From contig NZ_JBEGII010000001.1 in the NCBI RefSeq assembly GCF_040675875.1, positions 2,976,001-3,040,000 of the forward strand: DNA of 64,000 bases, in the 5' to 3' direction. This document shows, in pieces, positions 32,765 to 41,109 of this stretch. Under the pieces are notes generated by a model. The model was not told the origin of the DNA. It did not search any database and saw only the letters and a list, made by a program, of their open reading frames with translations. The first letter of the stretch is position 1. Every line of letters starts with the position of its first letter. Source of the stretch: Microbacterium sp. LWO12-1.2. Lineage in GTDB: Bacteria > Actinomycetota > Actinomycetes > Actinomycetales > Microbacteriaceae. A program made the position numbers and the translations under genes.

Positions 32765-33546
32765 GCATTCCGCTCGCCGACCGCACCACCGTCGAAGCCG
32801 CCGAGGCGATCGAGCGGGCTGCCCTCGCGATTCTTCCGCTCGGCGCGATCGAGCAGCACGGCCCGCATCTCGCACTGCGCACCGATATCTCGATCGCGAC
32901 GGCACTGGCCTCCCGCGTCGCCGACGCGCTGGGCGACACGGCCCTGCTGCTCCCCCCGATGCCCTACGGACTCTCCGAGCACCACACGGCGTTCGCTGGC
33001 ACCGTGACGCTGCGACCCGAGACCCTCATCCGGCTCATCCTCGACGTCGTCGAGTCGATGGCCGCGCAGGGCATCGACCGCGTGATCATCGTGAACGGTC
33101 ACGGCGGCAACATGGATGCGATCCGGCTGGCCGCCCGCCAATCCCGCCGCGACCTGGGCTCACGGGTGGCGCACGTGATGTGGGCGCAGGTCGCCGGCGA
33201 TGCGATCGCGGAGGAGATGGCCGGACGCGGCATGCACAATCACGCCTGCGAGATCGAGACGTCGCTGGCGATGGAGCTGTGCCCGGAGATCGTCCACGAA
33301 CCGCTTCCCGGCGCCTGGCTGGAACCGGAGTTCGCACCGCACGCGGCACCGCCGACCGCCCGGATCGACGTACCCCTGTGGTTCGACGAGCTCACGCCCA
33401 CCGGAGCGCTGGGCGACCCCTCGCGGGCGACACCCGAGCGCGGGCGCCGACTGGCCGACCTCGTGGTCGAACGCACCGTGGCCTTCGCGCGCGGGTTCGC
33501 GGCCCCGTCTTTCCCTCTCGCCGCACCGCCGGAGTTCGACGCTTGA
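32761..33546 (+). CDS. Creatininase-family amidohydrolase/lactonase
   Basis: 261 aa. Metal-binding motifs are standard for the family: LGAIEQHGPHLALRTD, NGHGGNMDAIR, and HNHACEIETSLAM. These enzymes hydrolyse cyclic amides or lactone-like substrates with two metals. It overlaps the previous gene by 4 bp (ATGA) and the next by 4 bp (TTGA). In a sugar-acid operon, a lactonase or cyclic-amide hydrolase role is more likely than creatinine breakdown. Confidence 0.87.
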   Translation: MSIPLADRTTVEAAEAIERAALAILPLGAIEQHGPHLALRTDISIATALASRVADALGDTALLLPPMPYGLSEHHTAFAGTVTLRPETLIRLILDVVESMAAQGIDRVIIVNGHGGNMDAIRLAARQSRRDLGSRVAHVMWAQVAGDAIAEEMAGRGMHNHACEIETSLAMELCPEIVHEPLPGAWLEPEFAPHAAPPTARIDVPLWFDELTPTGALGDPSRATPERGRRLADLVVERTVAFARGFAAPSFPLAAPPEFDA

Positions 33547-34376
33547 CCCCCTCGCACGCACGGGCCGATGCGCACATCCACCTCTTCCGCGACGGGTTCG
33601 TCGAAGGCGGGCGCGACGAGCTCGCCTGGTACGAGGAGCTCCGCGCGACAGCCGGCGTGACCGCGGCGCTCGTGGTCGGGTACGAGGGCAGCCCGCGCTT
33701 CGCGGGCAACAACGCGCATATCCTCGCGCTCTCCCGGCGACTCGACTGGGTGCGGCCGACCGCGTTCGTCGAAGTCGCAGCCCCGCCCTCCCCCGCCGCG
33801 CTGCGGAAGATGCGCGAGGACGGATTCACCGGATGGAGCATCTACCTCCCCGAAGAGGGGCCTTCGCTGTCGGACTGGTCATCCGAGCAGCTCGCCGCAC
33901 TGGCCGGCGGCATCCTGAGCGTGAATGCCACTCCCTCGGCGCTGGATCGTGCGCGCACCGCGTTCGCGGCGATCACCGAGACGCGCGTGCTGGTGAGCCA
34001 CCTGGGGCTCCCCGGTAGCACCGCGCGCGATGTCGATACCGCCACGGTGCGCGATCTGCTCGGCCCCCTGCTGCCCCTCGCTCCGCTCGACCACATCGCC
34101 GTCAAGCTCTCGGGGCTCTATGCGATCGATCCCCGCTACCCGCATCTCGGGGCGCGGACGACCATGGATGCAGTGCTCGATGCCTTCGGCGCCGACCGCA
34201 TCGCCTGGGGATCGGACTTCTCCCCCGTCCTCTCGGAGGTCGCTCCCGACGACGCGATGGTCGCGCCCGAGTGGATCCTGACCGACCTCTCTCCCTCCGA
34301 GACGGATGCGATCCTGGGCGGTACACTGCTCAGGCATCTGGCACACGTTGACTCGATCGGGGGGACCGACGCATGA
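33543..34376 (+). CDS. Amidohydrolase-2 family metal-dependent hydrolase, sugar lactonase candidate
   Basis: 277 aa. The N-terminal metal motif is ADAHIHLFRDG; later HLGLPGS and ASP in GSDFSPV complete a typical amidohydrolase-2 barrel. Members of this group include L-fuconolactone hydrolases (COG3618) and pyrone-carboxylate hydrolases. TTG start, chosen because its TTGA overlaps the creatininase stop. Downstream it overlaps the XRE gene by 4 bp. Hydrolysis of a sugar lactone fits the mutarotase, dehydrogenase and dehydratase genes in the region. Confidence 0.78.
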   Translation: MTPSHARADAHIHLFRDGFVEGGRDELAWYEELRATAGVTAALVVGYEGSPRFAGNNAHILALSRRLDWVRPTAFVEVAAPPSPAALRKMREDGFTGWSIYLPEEGPSLSDWSSEQLAALAGGILSVNATPSALDRARTAFAAITETRVLVSHLGLPGSTARDVDTATVRDLLGPLLPLAPLDHIAVKLSGLYAIDPRYPHLGARTTMDAVLDAFGADRIAWGSDFSPVLSEVAPDDAMVAPEWILTDLSPSETDAILGGTLLRHLAHVDSIGGTDA

Positions 34377-34951
34377 GCGCAGGTTCGACCGGGTGGTCGG
34401 AGCCGCCACTTGCCGGCAACATCCGCCGCTGGCGCGAGCGGCGAGGGCTGAGTCTGTCCGCCCTGGCGCGCGACGCGGAGATCTCCAAGTCCACGGTCTC
34501 CGAGCTCGAGCGCGGCATCGGCAATCCCTCCCTCGACACGCTCGGCGCGATCGCCCGCACGCTCCGCATCCCGATCGCCTTCCTCTTCAACGAAGCCCAG
34601 GGGCCCGCAGACGTCGACATCCGCCGGCTGTCGGATGCCCCCGTGCTCTCGCACGTCGAAGGCGAGTCGATCGCGCAGCTGCTCAGCGGATGGACCGCAC
34701 GCGGCGAGGCCGAGCTCTCCGTCGTCACCATCGCCGCAGACGGGCGGATCGATGCGCGCGGAGACGGCAGCGGAGCTGTCAAGCGCATCGTGTGTGTGGA
34801 AGGCGTCGTAGAGGTGGGCACGACAGCCCGCTCCGATCTGCTCATGCAGGGCGATCTCATCACCTTCCCGAGCGATCAGTCCCACTTCCTGCGCAGCGTG
34901 AACGGTGCGACACGGGTCCTCGTGATCGAGCAGTACCCGCCGTCCGCCTGA
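34373..34951 (+). CDS. XRE-family regulator with C-terminal cupin domain
   Basis: 192 aa. The helix-turn-helix is RGLSLSALARDAEISKSTVSELERGIGNPSL split across residues 24-55; the C-terminal half is a beta-barrel cupin (MQGDLITFPSDQSHFLRSV) that usually binds a small molecule. It ends the plus-strand operon and converges with the cyclase-like paralogue (stops 15 bp apart). Likely a local regulator of the operon, perhaps acting on the inverted repeat at 31894-31923. Confidence 0.87.
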   Translation: MSAGSTGWSEPPLAGNIRRWRERRGLSLSALARDAEISKSTVSELERGIGNPSLDTLGAIARTLRIPIAFLFNEAQGPADVDIRRLSDAPVLSHVEGESIAQLLSGWTARGEAELSVVTIAADGRIDARGDGSGAVKRIVCVEGVVEVGTTARSDLLMQGDLITFPSDQSHFLRSVNGATRVLVIEQYPPSA

Positions 34952-34966
34952 TCCGTTCCTTCGCGA

Positions 34967-35986
34967 TCAGGGCTGGCCCTGCACGGCCTCGTCGATCGCG
35001 ACCATCCGCCCATCCGGGAAGCAGACCTGCGTCCGGCCCGAGCGCTGCGCACCGTCGAGTGCCGTGCGGGCGAGGGTCTCTGCATGCTCGAAGGTGTTGG
35101 CGACGCCGACGCCGACGTGCAGCACCAGGCCGTCCACCGCGATCTCCATCGGCCAGGCCTCACCGAACCCGCCGTCGAGATCGTCATCGAGCGTGAGACG
35201 ACTCATCGCCACCGAGAACAGCCCGCCCTCGACGGCCGTGAGGCGACCGCCGTTGCGCCGCGCGACCTCCAGCAGCTCGCGGTGCACCCGCATCCGCACC
35301 ACTTCACGTTCGAATACGTCGAGCTCCGCCAGCCGTGCACGGTCGGGGGCGAACAGCGCCACCGCCAGCTGCTCCTCGCGCGAGCGGATGAGGTCATGCG
35401 AGAGCAGCGCCCGCTGCAGTGCATCAGCCATGGTGCGGGCGGTGTGCTCGATGCGCCAGACGCGCACGCCCTCGGCGAGCAGCACCGCGTGCACCTCGGC
35501 GAGGCAGGTGAGCACGGCGTCGGCCCGACCGTCGGCGAGCGCCGCGCGGTGGAAGGCGATGATCTCGGCCACATCGGCCGGCACAGCGTGGTCCTCGGGC
35601 GATCCGAGCGGATGCGCCGAAGGAGTCGGCAGCCCCAGGTCGGCGAAGGCGCTGAGGACGGTCGCCTCGTCGATCGAGTCCACCGTGACTCGGGGCATCG
35701 CGCCGCCGCACTCGATCAGGACCTGGGCGATGCAGCGGTACAGGTCGGCGCCCGAGTGCGAGACGAACTGCGGCTCAGCCTCGGTCAGCTCCGAACCCGC
35801 CATCATGTACGGCGCCTGCCCCGTGAACAGCACCACCGTGCACGAGGGGTCCAGTTCCCTGGCCAGATCGGAGGCCTCGTCCGCGTGTCGGTAGACACCG
35901 GGCCGGAGCATGTCCGCGAAGCCGGCTTCGGCCGCGATCTGCGTCGCCAGAGCGACGGAGTCAGCTGGTCCGACGATTCCGATCAC
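34967..35986 (-). CDS. Cyclase-like sensor protein without DNA-binding domain (paralogue 2)
   Basis: 339 aa, clearly homologous to residues 1-340 of the regulator at 26224: MIGIVGPADSVALATQIA, VYRHADEASDLARELD, VSHSGADLYRCIAQVL, RNGGRLTAVEGGLFSVAMS, and VGVGVANTFEHAETLARTAL are all shared. It ends where the winged helix would start, at a clean stop, so it is not an obvious frameshift. GTG start with GGAGG and good spacing. It is the last gene of a minus-strand operon with TIM-barrel isomerase, M20 amidohydrolase, E1 alpha and E1 beta. It may be a sensor or antagonist of the full-length paralogue. Confidence 0.7.
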   Translation of the reverse strand: MIGIVGPADSVALATQIAAEAGFADMLRPGVYRHADEASDLARELDPSCTVVLFTGQAPYMMAGSELTEAEPQFVSHSGADLYRCIAQVLIECGGAMPRVTVDSIDEATVLSAFADLGLPTPSAHPLGSPEDHAVPADVAEIIAFHRAALADGRADAVLTCLAEVHAVLLAEGVRVWRIEHTARTMADALQRALLSHDLIRSREEQLAVALFAPDRARLAELDVFEREVVRMRVHRELLEVARRNGGRLTAVEGGLFSVAMSRLTLDDDLDGGFGEAWPMEIAVDGLVLHVGVGVANTFEHAETLARTALDGAQRSGRTQVCFPDGRMVAIDEAVQGQP

Positions 35987-36018
35987 TGTGCCGCCTCCAT
36001 CCGTTGTGATGCCTCTGC

Positions 36019-37005
36019 TCAGCGAACCACACGACGCACTGCCGACACCACATCGGCAGCCGAAGGAATCACCACGGCCTGCAGCGCGGGGGCCGCAGGA
36101 GTGGGCACGTCGGGTGCCCCGACCCGGGCAATCGGCGCGCGCAGATCGCTGAAGCACTCCTCGGCCGCGCGCGCGGCGATCTCCGCACCGAAGCCGCCGG
36201 TGAGGTTGGCCTCGTGCGCGATCACCAGGCGTCCGGTCTTGCGTACGGATGCCGCGATGAGGTCGAAGTCGAGAGGCGCGAGCCAGCGCGGGTCGACCAC
36301 CTCGACGTCGATGCCGTCCGCGGCGAGCTCTTCCGCCGCCTCCAGCGCGGCTGCCGCCATCCGCGACCAGGCGACGATCGTGACGTCTGCTCCTTCGCGG
36401 GTGATGCGTCCTCCACCGATCGGCTCGACGGGGGCATCGAGACGCACGTCCCCCTTCGTCGGGTAGAGCATGCGCGCCTCTGCCACCACCACCGGGTCGT
36501 CTGAGACGATCGCGGCGCGCAGCATCTGGTACGCGTCATCCGCTGTCGACGGCACCGCGAGGCGCAGGCCGGGAGTATGGGCGATGTACGCCTCGATCGA
36601 GTGCGAGTGCTGGGCGCACGACCCCGATGAGTAGCCCTGCTGCGTGCGGATGACGAGCGGGGCCCCGTACGTGCCTCGGCTGACGTAGTGCGTGTTCGCG
36701 ATCTGGTTCACGAGCTGATCCATCGCGACGAACATGAAGTCCGCGTACATGATCTCGGCGATCGGACGCAGACCCGTCATGGCCGCACCGAGCGCCATGC
36801 CCAGGAACGCGGTCTCGGAGATGGGGGTGTCGAAGATCCGGCTGTCGCCGAAGTCCCGGTGCAGATTCTTGGTGGCACCGAACGGACCGCCGGGCACCGC
36901 GACGTCTTCGCCGAAGATGACGGTGTCGTCGAGCGCTTCGAGCGACCAGCGCAGCCCGTGCTGGACCGCTTGGATGTAGCTGAGGGTCTGGGTGGCGTCA
37001 GGCAT
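36019..37005 (-). CDS. 2-oxoacid/acetoin dehydrogenase E1 beta subunit
   Basis: 328 aa transketolase-like pyrimidine-binding and C-terminal domains: ALDDTVIFGEDVAVPGG, TPISETAFLGMALGAAMTG, RTQQGYSSGSCAQHSHS, and VIAHEANLTGGFGAEI. It partners the alpha subunit, which it overlaps by 8 bp (36998-37005); start MPDATQT follows that overlap. There is no E2 or E3 nearby, so it may use a shared E2/E3 or a nonstandard acceptor. Substrate is unknown: pyruvate, acetoin or a branched 2-oxoacid are candidates. Confidence 0.88.
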   Translation of the reverse strand: MPDATQTLSYIQAVQHGLRWSLEALDDTVIFGEDVAVPGGPFGATKNLHRDFGDSRIFDTPISETAFLGMALGAAMTGLRPIAEIMYADFMFVAMDQLVNQIANTHYVSRGTYGAPLVIRTQQGYSSGSCAQHSHSIEAYIAHTPGLRLAVPSTADDAYQMLRAAIVSDDPVVVAEARMLYPTKGDVRLDAPVEPIGGGRITREGADVTIVAWSRMAAAALEAAEELAADGIDVEVVDPRWLAPLDFDLIAASVRKTGRLVIAHEANLTGGFGAEIAARAAEECFSDLRAPIARVGAPDVPTPAAPALQAVVIPSAADVVSAVRRVVR

Positions 37006-37945
37006 AGACGTGGTCCTTGGCGGTGTTCGGGTCGGGCAGTTCGGTGGCGCGCGCCGCAGCGACGGCGTGCTCGATCTCGGCGGTGACCTCAGCATCGATC
37101 GCGTCGAGCTCGGCGAGCAGCGTGGCGTCGGCGGCGGAGCGGATGCGGTGCAGCGGCTCGTCCAACGCCGCCTCAGCCACCTCTCCGCGTGGCCGGTAGT
37201 GCTGCGCATCGCCGCTGTGATGGCCCACCAGGCGCTGGGTCATCGCCTCGATCAGGGTCGGCCCCTCGCCGCGGCGAGCGCGCTCCACCGCGTCGGCGGC
37301 AGCAGCCGCGACCACGGCGGGGTCGTTGCCGTCGATCGTCACGCCGGGGATGCCGTATCCCTCCGCGCGGATCGCGAGCTGATCGATCTTCGTCATGTCC
37401 TTGATGCGGACCATCTCGGAGTAGATGTTGTTCTCGACCACGAGGACCATCGGAAGCGTCAGGGCGGCGGCGAGGTTCAGCGCCTCGTGCACGGCGCCCT
37501 GGTTGGTCGCTCCATCGCCGATCGCGACCACAGACACCTGGCCCTGGCCGTGCCGCTGCGCCGACAGTGCCGCCCCTGCAGCGATGGGGACGCCGGCACC
37601 GACGATCGAGTTCTCACCCAGGAAGTTGATGCTCGCATCGCTGAAGTAGGGAGAACCGGCGCGCCCGCCGTTCACTCCCCCGGAGCGGGCCATGACCTCG
37701 GCGAACAGCCCGGTCAGGTCGCTGCCGCGGGAGATCGCCCACCCATGACCGCGGTAGGTCGCGGTGACGTAGTCGTCGGGGCGCAGGACGCTCGCCACGC
37801 CGACCGCGATCGCCTCCTGCCCGTTGGTGAGATGCATGGAACCCGGCACCTCGCCGCCCGCCTTCAGATCCATCAGTCGATCCTCGAAGGCGCGGATCCG
37901 CCGCATCTCGCGATACATGTGCACGATGTCGCCCACAGCGCTCAC
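36998..37945 (-). CDS. 2-oxoacid/acetoin dehydrogenase E1 alpha subunit
   Basis: 315 aa. The thiamine diphosphate motif GDGATNQGAVHEALNLAAAL to ENNIYSE is intact; YRGHGWAISRG and LTNGQEAIAVG match E1 alpha. Its GTG start overlaps the M20 stop by 4 bp (GTGA). Paired with E1 beta. The missing E2/E3 and the M20/TIM-barrel context argue for a specialised substrate. Confidence 0.88.
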   Translation of the reverse strand: MSAVGDIVHMYREMRRIRAFEDRLMDLKAGGEVPGSMHLTNGQEAIAVGVASVLRPDDYVTATYRGHGWAISRGSDLTGLFAEVMARSGGVNGGRAGSPYFSDASINFLGENSIVGAGVPIAAGAALSAQRHGQGQVSVVAIGDGATNQGAVHEALNLAAALTLPMVLVVENNIYSEMVRIKDMTKIDQLAIRAEGYGIPGVTIDGNDPAVVAAAAADAVERARRGEGPTLIEAMTQRLVGHHSGDAQHYRPRGEVAEAALDEPLHRIRSAADATLLAELDAIDAEVTAEIEHAVAAARATELPDPNTAKDHVYA

Positions 37946-39132
37946 CGATTCCTCTCGTCTGTCGACAGCACCGCACGGGTGAGTCGTTCCATCATGTCCA
38001 CACCGGTCGTCAGGCACCGCTCATCGATGTCGAAGTCGCCGGAGTGCAGTGCGCGCGTGCCGGATCGCCCCGGCTCGGCGACACCGAGTTTCAGATACAG
38101 CCCCGGCCACCGCTCGGCCAGCAGGGCGAAGTCGTCGGTGGTGAGGGGTGGCTTGGGGAGATCGACGAGATCGCAGACCTCCGGGCCGACCTCGCGGGCC
38201 AGCTCGACCAGGGCGTGCGCATTGACCAGCGACGGCATCTCGTCGGCCCAGGTGAGCTCGATCGTGACATCGTGGGCGCGGCCGACGCCCTCGCACAGCT
38301 GCGCGATCGTCTGCTTGCAGGTGGCGCGCACCGCCGGGTCGTGGGTGCGCAGGGTGCCGGTGATGGCCACCTCTTCCGGAACCTGGCTCTGCGATGCGCC
38401 ACCGGAGATCGTGCCGACGTTCAAGGCCACCATCTCGTCGGGGTTGCGGCGTCGGGCGATCACCGCGTGCAGCGATGTGACCAGGTCGCTCATCGCGAGC
38501 AGCGCGTCGCGTCCGAGACCGGGGGTGGCGGCGTGCGAGGCCCGGCCGCGCGCGACCATCCGGAACGCATCCTTCGCCGCCATCGCGATCTTCGGATCGA
38601 CGCCCACGGAACCGGCTTCCAGGTTCGGCCAGCAGTGAAGCCCGAGCACCGCGTCGTACGAGTCCTGCAGTGCCCCGCTCTCGAGCACGCCCCTGGCGCC
38701 GGACGGCTGCCCGAACGGGATCTCCTCGGCCGGCTGGAACAGCACCTCGACGCTGCCGCGCTCGGGGCGGCGGGCGGCGAGGCGGCGCAGCACCCCCACC
38801 ATCACGGTCATGTGCGCATCGTGGCCGCAGGCGTGCGAGACACCGGGGGTCGTCGATGCGTAGGGCAGGTCGTTGACCTCCTGCACCGGATAGGCGTCCA
38901 TGTCGGCGCGCAGCAGCACGCGAGGTCCCGGCGCGTCCCCGCCGATGCGGGCGATGATGCCGGTGCCGGCGACACCCGTGGTGAGCGAATCCACCCAGCC
39001 GTCCAGCAGCGACTCGATCTCGGCGCCGGTGCGGTGCTCGGTGAACCGGAGCTCGGCGAGCGAGTGCAGCCGGCGGCGCACACCGCGCAGGTCCTCGACT
39101 TCGTCGACAGCTGTACGTTCCTGCACGGTCAC
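37942..39132 (-). CDS. M20-family amidohydrolase (hippurate hydrolase-like)
   Basis: 396 aa. Metal ligands: Cys-His in HACGHDAHM, Asp/Glu in QPAEEIPFG, and His in ALHSGDFDID. The wording matches M20D amidohydrolases, which release an acyl group from an amino acid or amine. It overlaps the TIM-barrel gene by 4 bp upstream and E1 alpha by 4 bp downstream. It probably provides a free acid or amine to the pathway. Confidence 0.88.
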   Translation of the reverse strand: MTVQERTAVDEVEDLRGVRRRLHSLAELRFTEHRTGAEIESLLDGWVDSLTTGVAGTGIIARIGGDAPGPRVLLRADMDAYPVQEVNDLPYASTTPGVSHACGHDAHMTVMVGVLRRLAARRPERGSVEVLFQPAEEIPFGQPSGARGVLESGALQDSYDAVLGLHCWPNLEAGSVGVDPKIAMAAKDAFRMVARGRASHAATPGLGRDALLAMSDLVTSLHAVIARRRNPDEMVALNVGTISGGASQSQVPEEVAITGTLRTHDPAVRATCKQTIAQLCEGVGRAHDVTIELTWADEMPSLVNAHALVELAREVGPEVCDLVDLPKPPLTTDDFALLAERWPGLYLKLGVAEPGRSGTRALHSGDFDIDERCLTTGVDMMERLTRAVLSTDERNR

Positions 39133-40004
39133 AGCAGCTCGATCCCGGCGGCGAGCGCGCGCTCGCGCACGAACCGCACACCCTCGGCGCTGCGCTCGGG
39201 AGCGAGATGCTCCACGATCAGGGCCGAGCCGTCGGGAAGGCGGCGCACCTGCTCGAAGAACGCGTCGTAATCCAGCACGCCTTCGCCGGGCTGCACCTCG
39301 AGGATGCGGCAGACGAACTCATCCGTGACGGCGACGTCCTTCAGGTGGCAGGACGCTCCGTAGCGGGGTCCGACGACGTCGATCATGTGTTTCATGCGCG
39401 CGGCGTTGTCGAAGACGGCGACCGCGCTGTCGAGCAGGTTCACCGGGTCGAAGTTCGCGGTGATCACGGGTGAGTCCACGGCGTCGAGGATCTCTCGGAT
39501 GGCTTCGGGCGAGCGCGTCGCCGACAGCTGGTGGCACTCGATCGTGTAGCTGATGCCTGCGTCTTCGATGTGCGGGGCGATGCCGCGCAGGCCGTCGATC
39601 AGGTCGGCCTTCGCGCGCTCGGAGTAGTTGTCGGCGTGCGGCGCGTAGAAGTTCGGCTGCCAGTCGTCGCGGCTGGTCCCCGCGCCGGAGCTGATCATGG
39701 TCGCCCCCAGGGCGACGGCGGTGGGTATCGCCGCGAGCACACGGCGATGGGCCTCCGCTCTGACCTCGGGGGAGGCGTGCACGAAGTTCGCATTGACGCC
39801 GGCCATCTGGGCGACGTGGATTCCGCCGTCGGCGAGGCGGGCGCGCACACCGGGCGCTTCGTCGAGGACGGCTGCGGGCCCCGCCGCGAAGTGCACCGAG
39901 AGGGATCGGATGCCCATCTCCGCCCAGCGGGCGATCAGGGGCACGGTGAATCCCGCCGGCTCGTCGGGGATATCGCCGTTCGCCAGGCCCAGATACATCG
40001 CCAT
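39129..40004 (-). CDS. Sugar phosphate isomerase/epimerase family protein (xylose isomerase-like TIM barrel)
   Basis: 291 aa. Barrel features: FTVPLIARWAEMGIRSLSVHF, SYTIECHQLSATRSPEA, ITANFDPVNLLDS (Asn/Asp metal ligands) and CHLKDVAVTDEF; C-terminal LIVEHL has the last ligand Glu. RBS GGAG sits 7 nt before ATG. First gene of a five-gene operon controlled by the promoter/operator at 40014-40075. The substrate, a keto-sugar or dehydro-inositol-type compound, is not known. Confidence 0.83.
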   Translation of the reverse strand: MAMYLGLANGDIPDEPAGFTVPLIARWAEMGIRSLSVHFAAGPAAVLDEAPGVRARLADGGIHVAQMAGVNANFVHASPEVRAEAHRRVLAAIPTAVALGATMISSGAGTSRDDWQPNFYAPHADNYSERAKADLIDGLRGIAPHIEDAGISYTIECHQLSATRSPEAIREILDAVDSPVITANFDPVNLLDSAVAVFDNAARMKHMIDVVGPRYGASCHLKDVAVTDEFVCRILEVQPGEGVLDYDAFFEQVRRLPDGSALIVEHLAPERSAEGVRFVRERALAAGIELL

Positions 40005-40013
40005 CGGTACTCC

Positions 40014-40075
40014 GTAATGTCCGTATTACTCCGTTACTGGTGACCACTCTAGTCCCGGCGCGGTCGACCGGTCAA
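40014..40075 (-). promoter_or_regulatory. Promoter and operator of the TIM-barrel/M20/E1 operon
   Basis: Minus strand TTGACC (40075-40070), 18 nt, TAGAGT (40051-40046). GTAAT-GTCCGT-ATTAC (40014-40029) is a perfect palindrome between the transcription start and the RBS. Additional half-site-like CCGTTAC lies beside it. A repressor binding here would block elongation or initiation. Confidence 0.75.
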
Positions 40076-40213
40076 CGCACAGCCATCAAGATATGGAATT
40101 CCAGCCAGCACGTCAGTGCACATTCATGCAATGATGAGTCCGACAGGCGGAGAATCCACTCCCCTGGGACTGAATGACCGTTTTGAATCCTCAGAGGAGA
40201 GGCGCCGAGAATC

Positions 40214-40972
40214 ATGGCATCGTTCGACAGCACATTGGGACTGCAGGATCGGCGCATCGTCGTCACCGGCGCCGCGAGCGGCATCGGCCGCGCGACCGCG
40301 ATCGCGCTCGCCGGGGCAGGCGCCCGCCTGGCACTCCTGGACTGGGACGAAGCGGGGCTCGCACAGACCGCCGCTGAACTCTCCGGCGACACCGCCCCCG
40401 TGACGCACCAGGTCGATGTCAGCGACGAGAAGTCGGTCGACAGCGCATTCACGGCGATCACCTCCGAGTGGGGCGGAATCGACGTGCTCATCAACGTCGC
40501 CGGCATCATGCGCGACCAGATGGCCGACATCCGGAACATCACGGTGCAGGACTGGCAGCGCGTCCTCGACGTCAACCTCACCGGCAGCTTCCTCACTGCG
40601 CGCGCCGCCAGCCGGACGATGATCCCCGCCGGGGGCGGCACCATCATCCTCGTCGGATCGCCCGCCGGCGTGGCGGGGGCCAGCGGCTCCATCTCCTACG
40701 GCAGCAGCAAGGGGGGCGTGAACGGCCTGGCGATGACACTCGAACGCCACCTCGGAGAGCACGGCATCCGCGTGCACAACTTCCTGCCGGGCTCGGTCGA
40801 CACCCCGCTGTTCAACCGTTCACTCGACAACGGCGTCGCCAACGGCGCTGATCAGTCCTACGCGGACCACGCCCGCGAGATCGCCGTGAGCCCCGAGGGC
40901 ATCGGCCGCGCACTCGCCCTGCTGGCGTCGCCGTGGGCAGCCGACCTCAAAGGCAACATCTTCACGCGCTGA
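40214..40972 (+). CDS. SDR-family oxidoreductase
   Basis: 252 aa classical SDR: TGAASGIGRAT, LINVAGIM (an NVAG variant of NNAG), active Ser in LVGSPAGVAG and Tyr/Lys in SYGSSKGGVNG. It is divergent from the E1 operon and 137 bp upstream of the FAH gene, perhaps a separate transcript. A keto-deoxy sugar acid dehydrogenase role is possible. Confidence 0.82.
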   Translation: MASFDSTLGLQDRRIVVTGAASGIGRATAIALAGAGARLALLDWDEAGLAQTAAELSGDTAPVTHQVDVSDEKSVDSAFTAITSEWGGIDVLINVAGIMRDQMADIRNITVQDWQRVLDVNLTGSFLTARAASRTMIPAGGGTIILVGSPAGVAGASGSISYGSSKGGVNGLAMTLERHLGEHGIRVHNFLPGSVDTPLFNRSLDNGVANGADQSYADHAREIAVSPEGIGRALALLASPWAADLKGNIFTR

Positions 40973-41109
40973 GGCGGCAGGTTCATGTCTGCCTGAACGC
41001 TGGACTTTGTTTCACCAGACGGTACAGTGATTCCATTCCACGACGCCCGGTATTCTCGCTTGGCGTTTGCCGCTGGCGCGAATGCGCTCGACCCTCAGGA
41101 GAACGTCCC

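Noticed and set aside
32661..33542. N-terminal extension of the amidohydrolase-2 protein to 571 aa
   Set aside because: The upstream part of that frame runs through the creatininase gene in another frame; the metal motif ADAHIH marks the real N-terminus at 33543.
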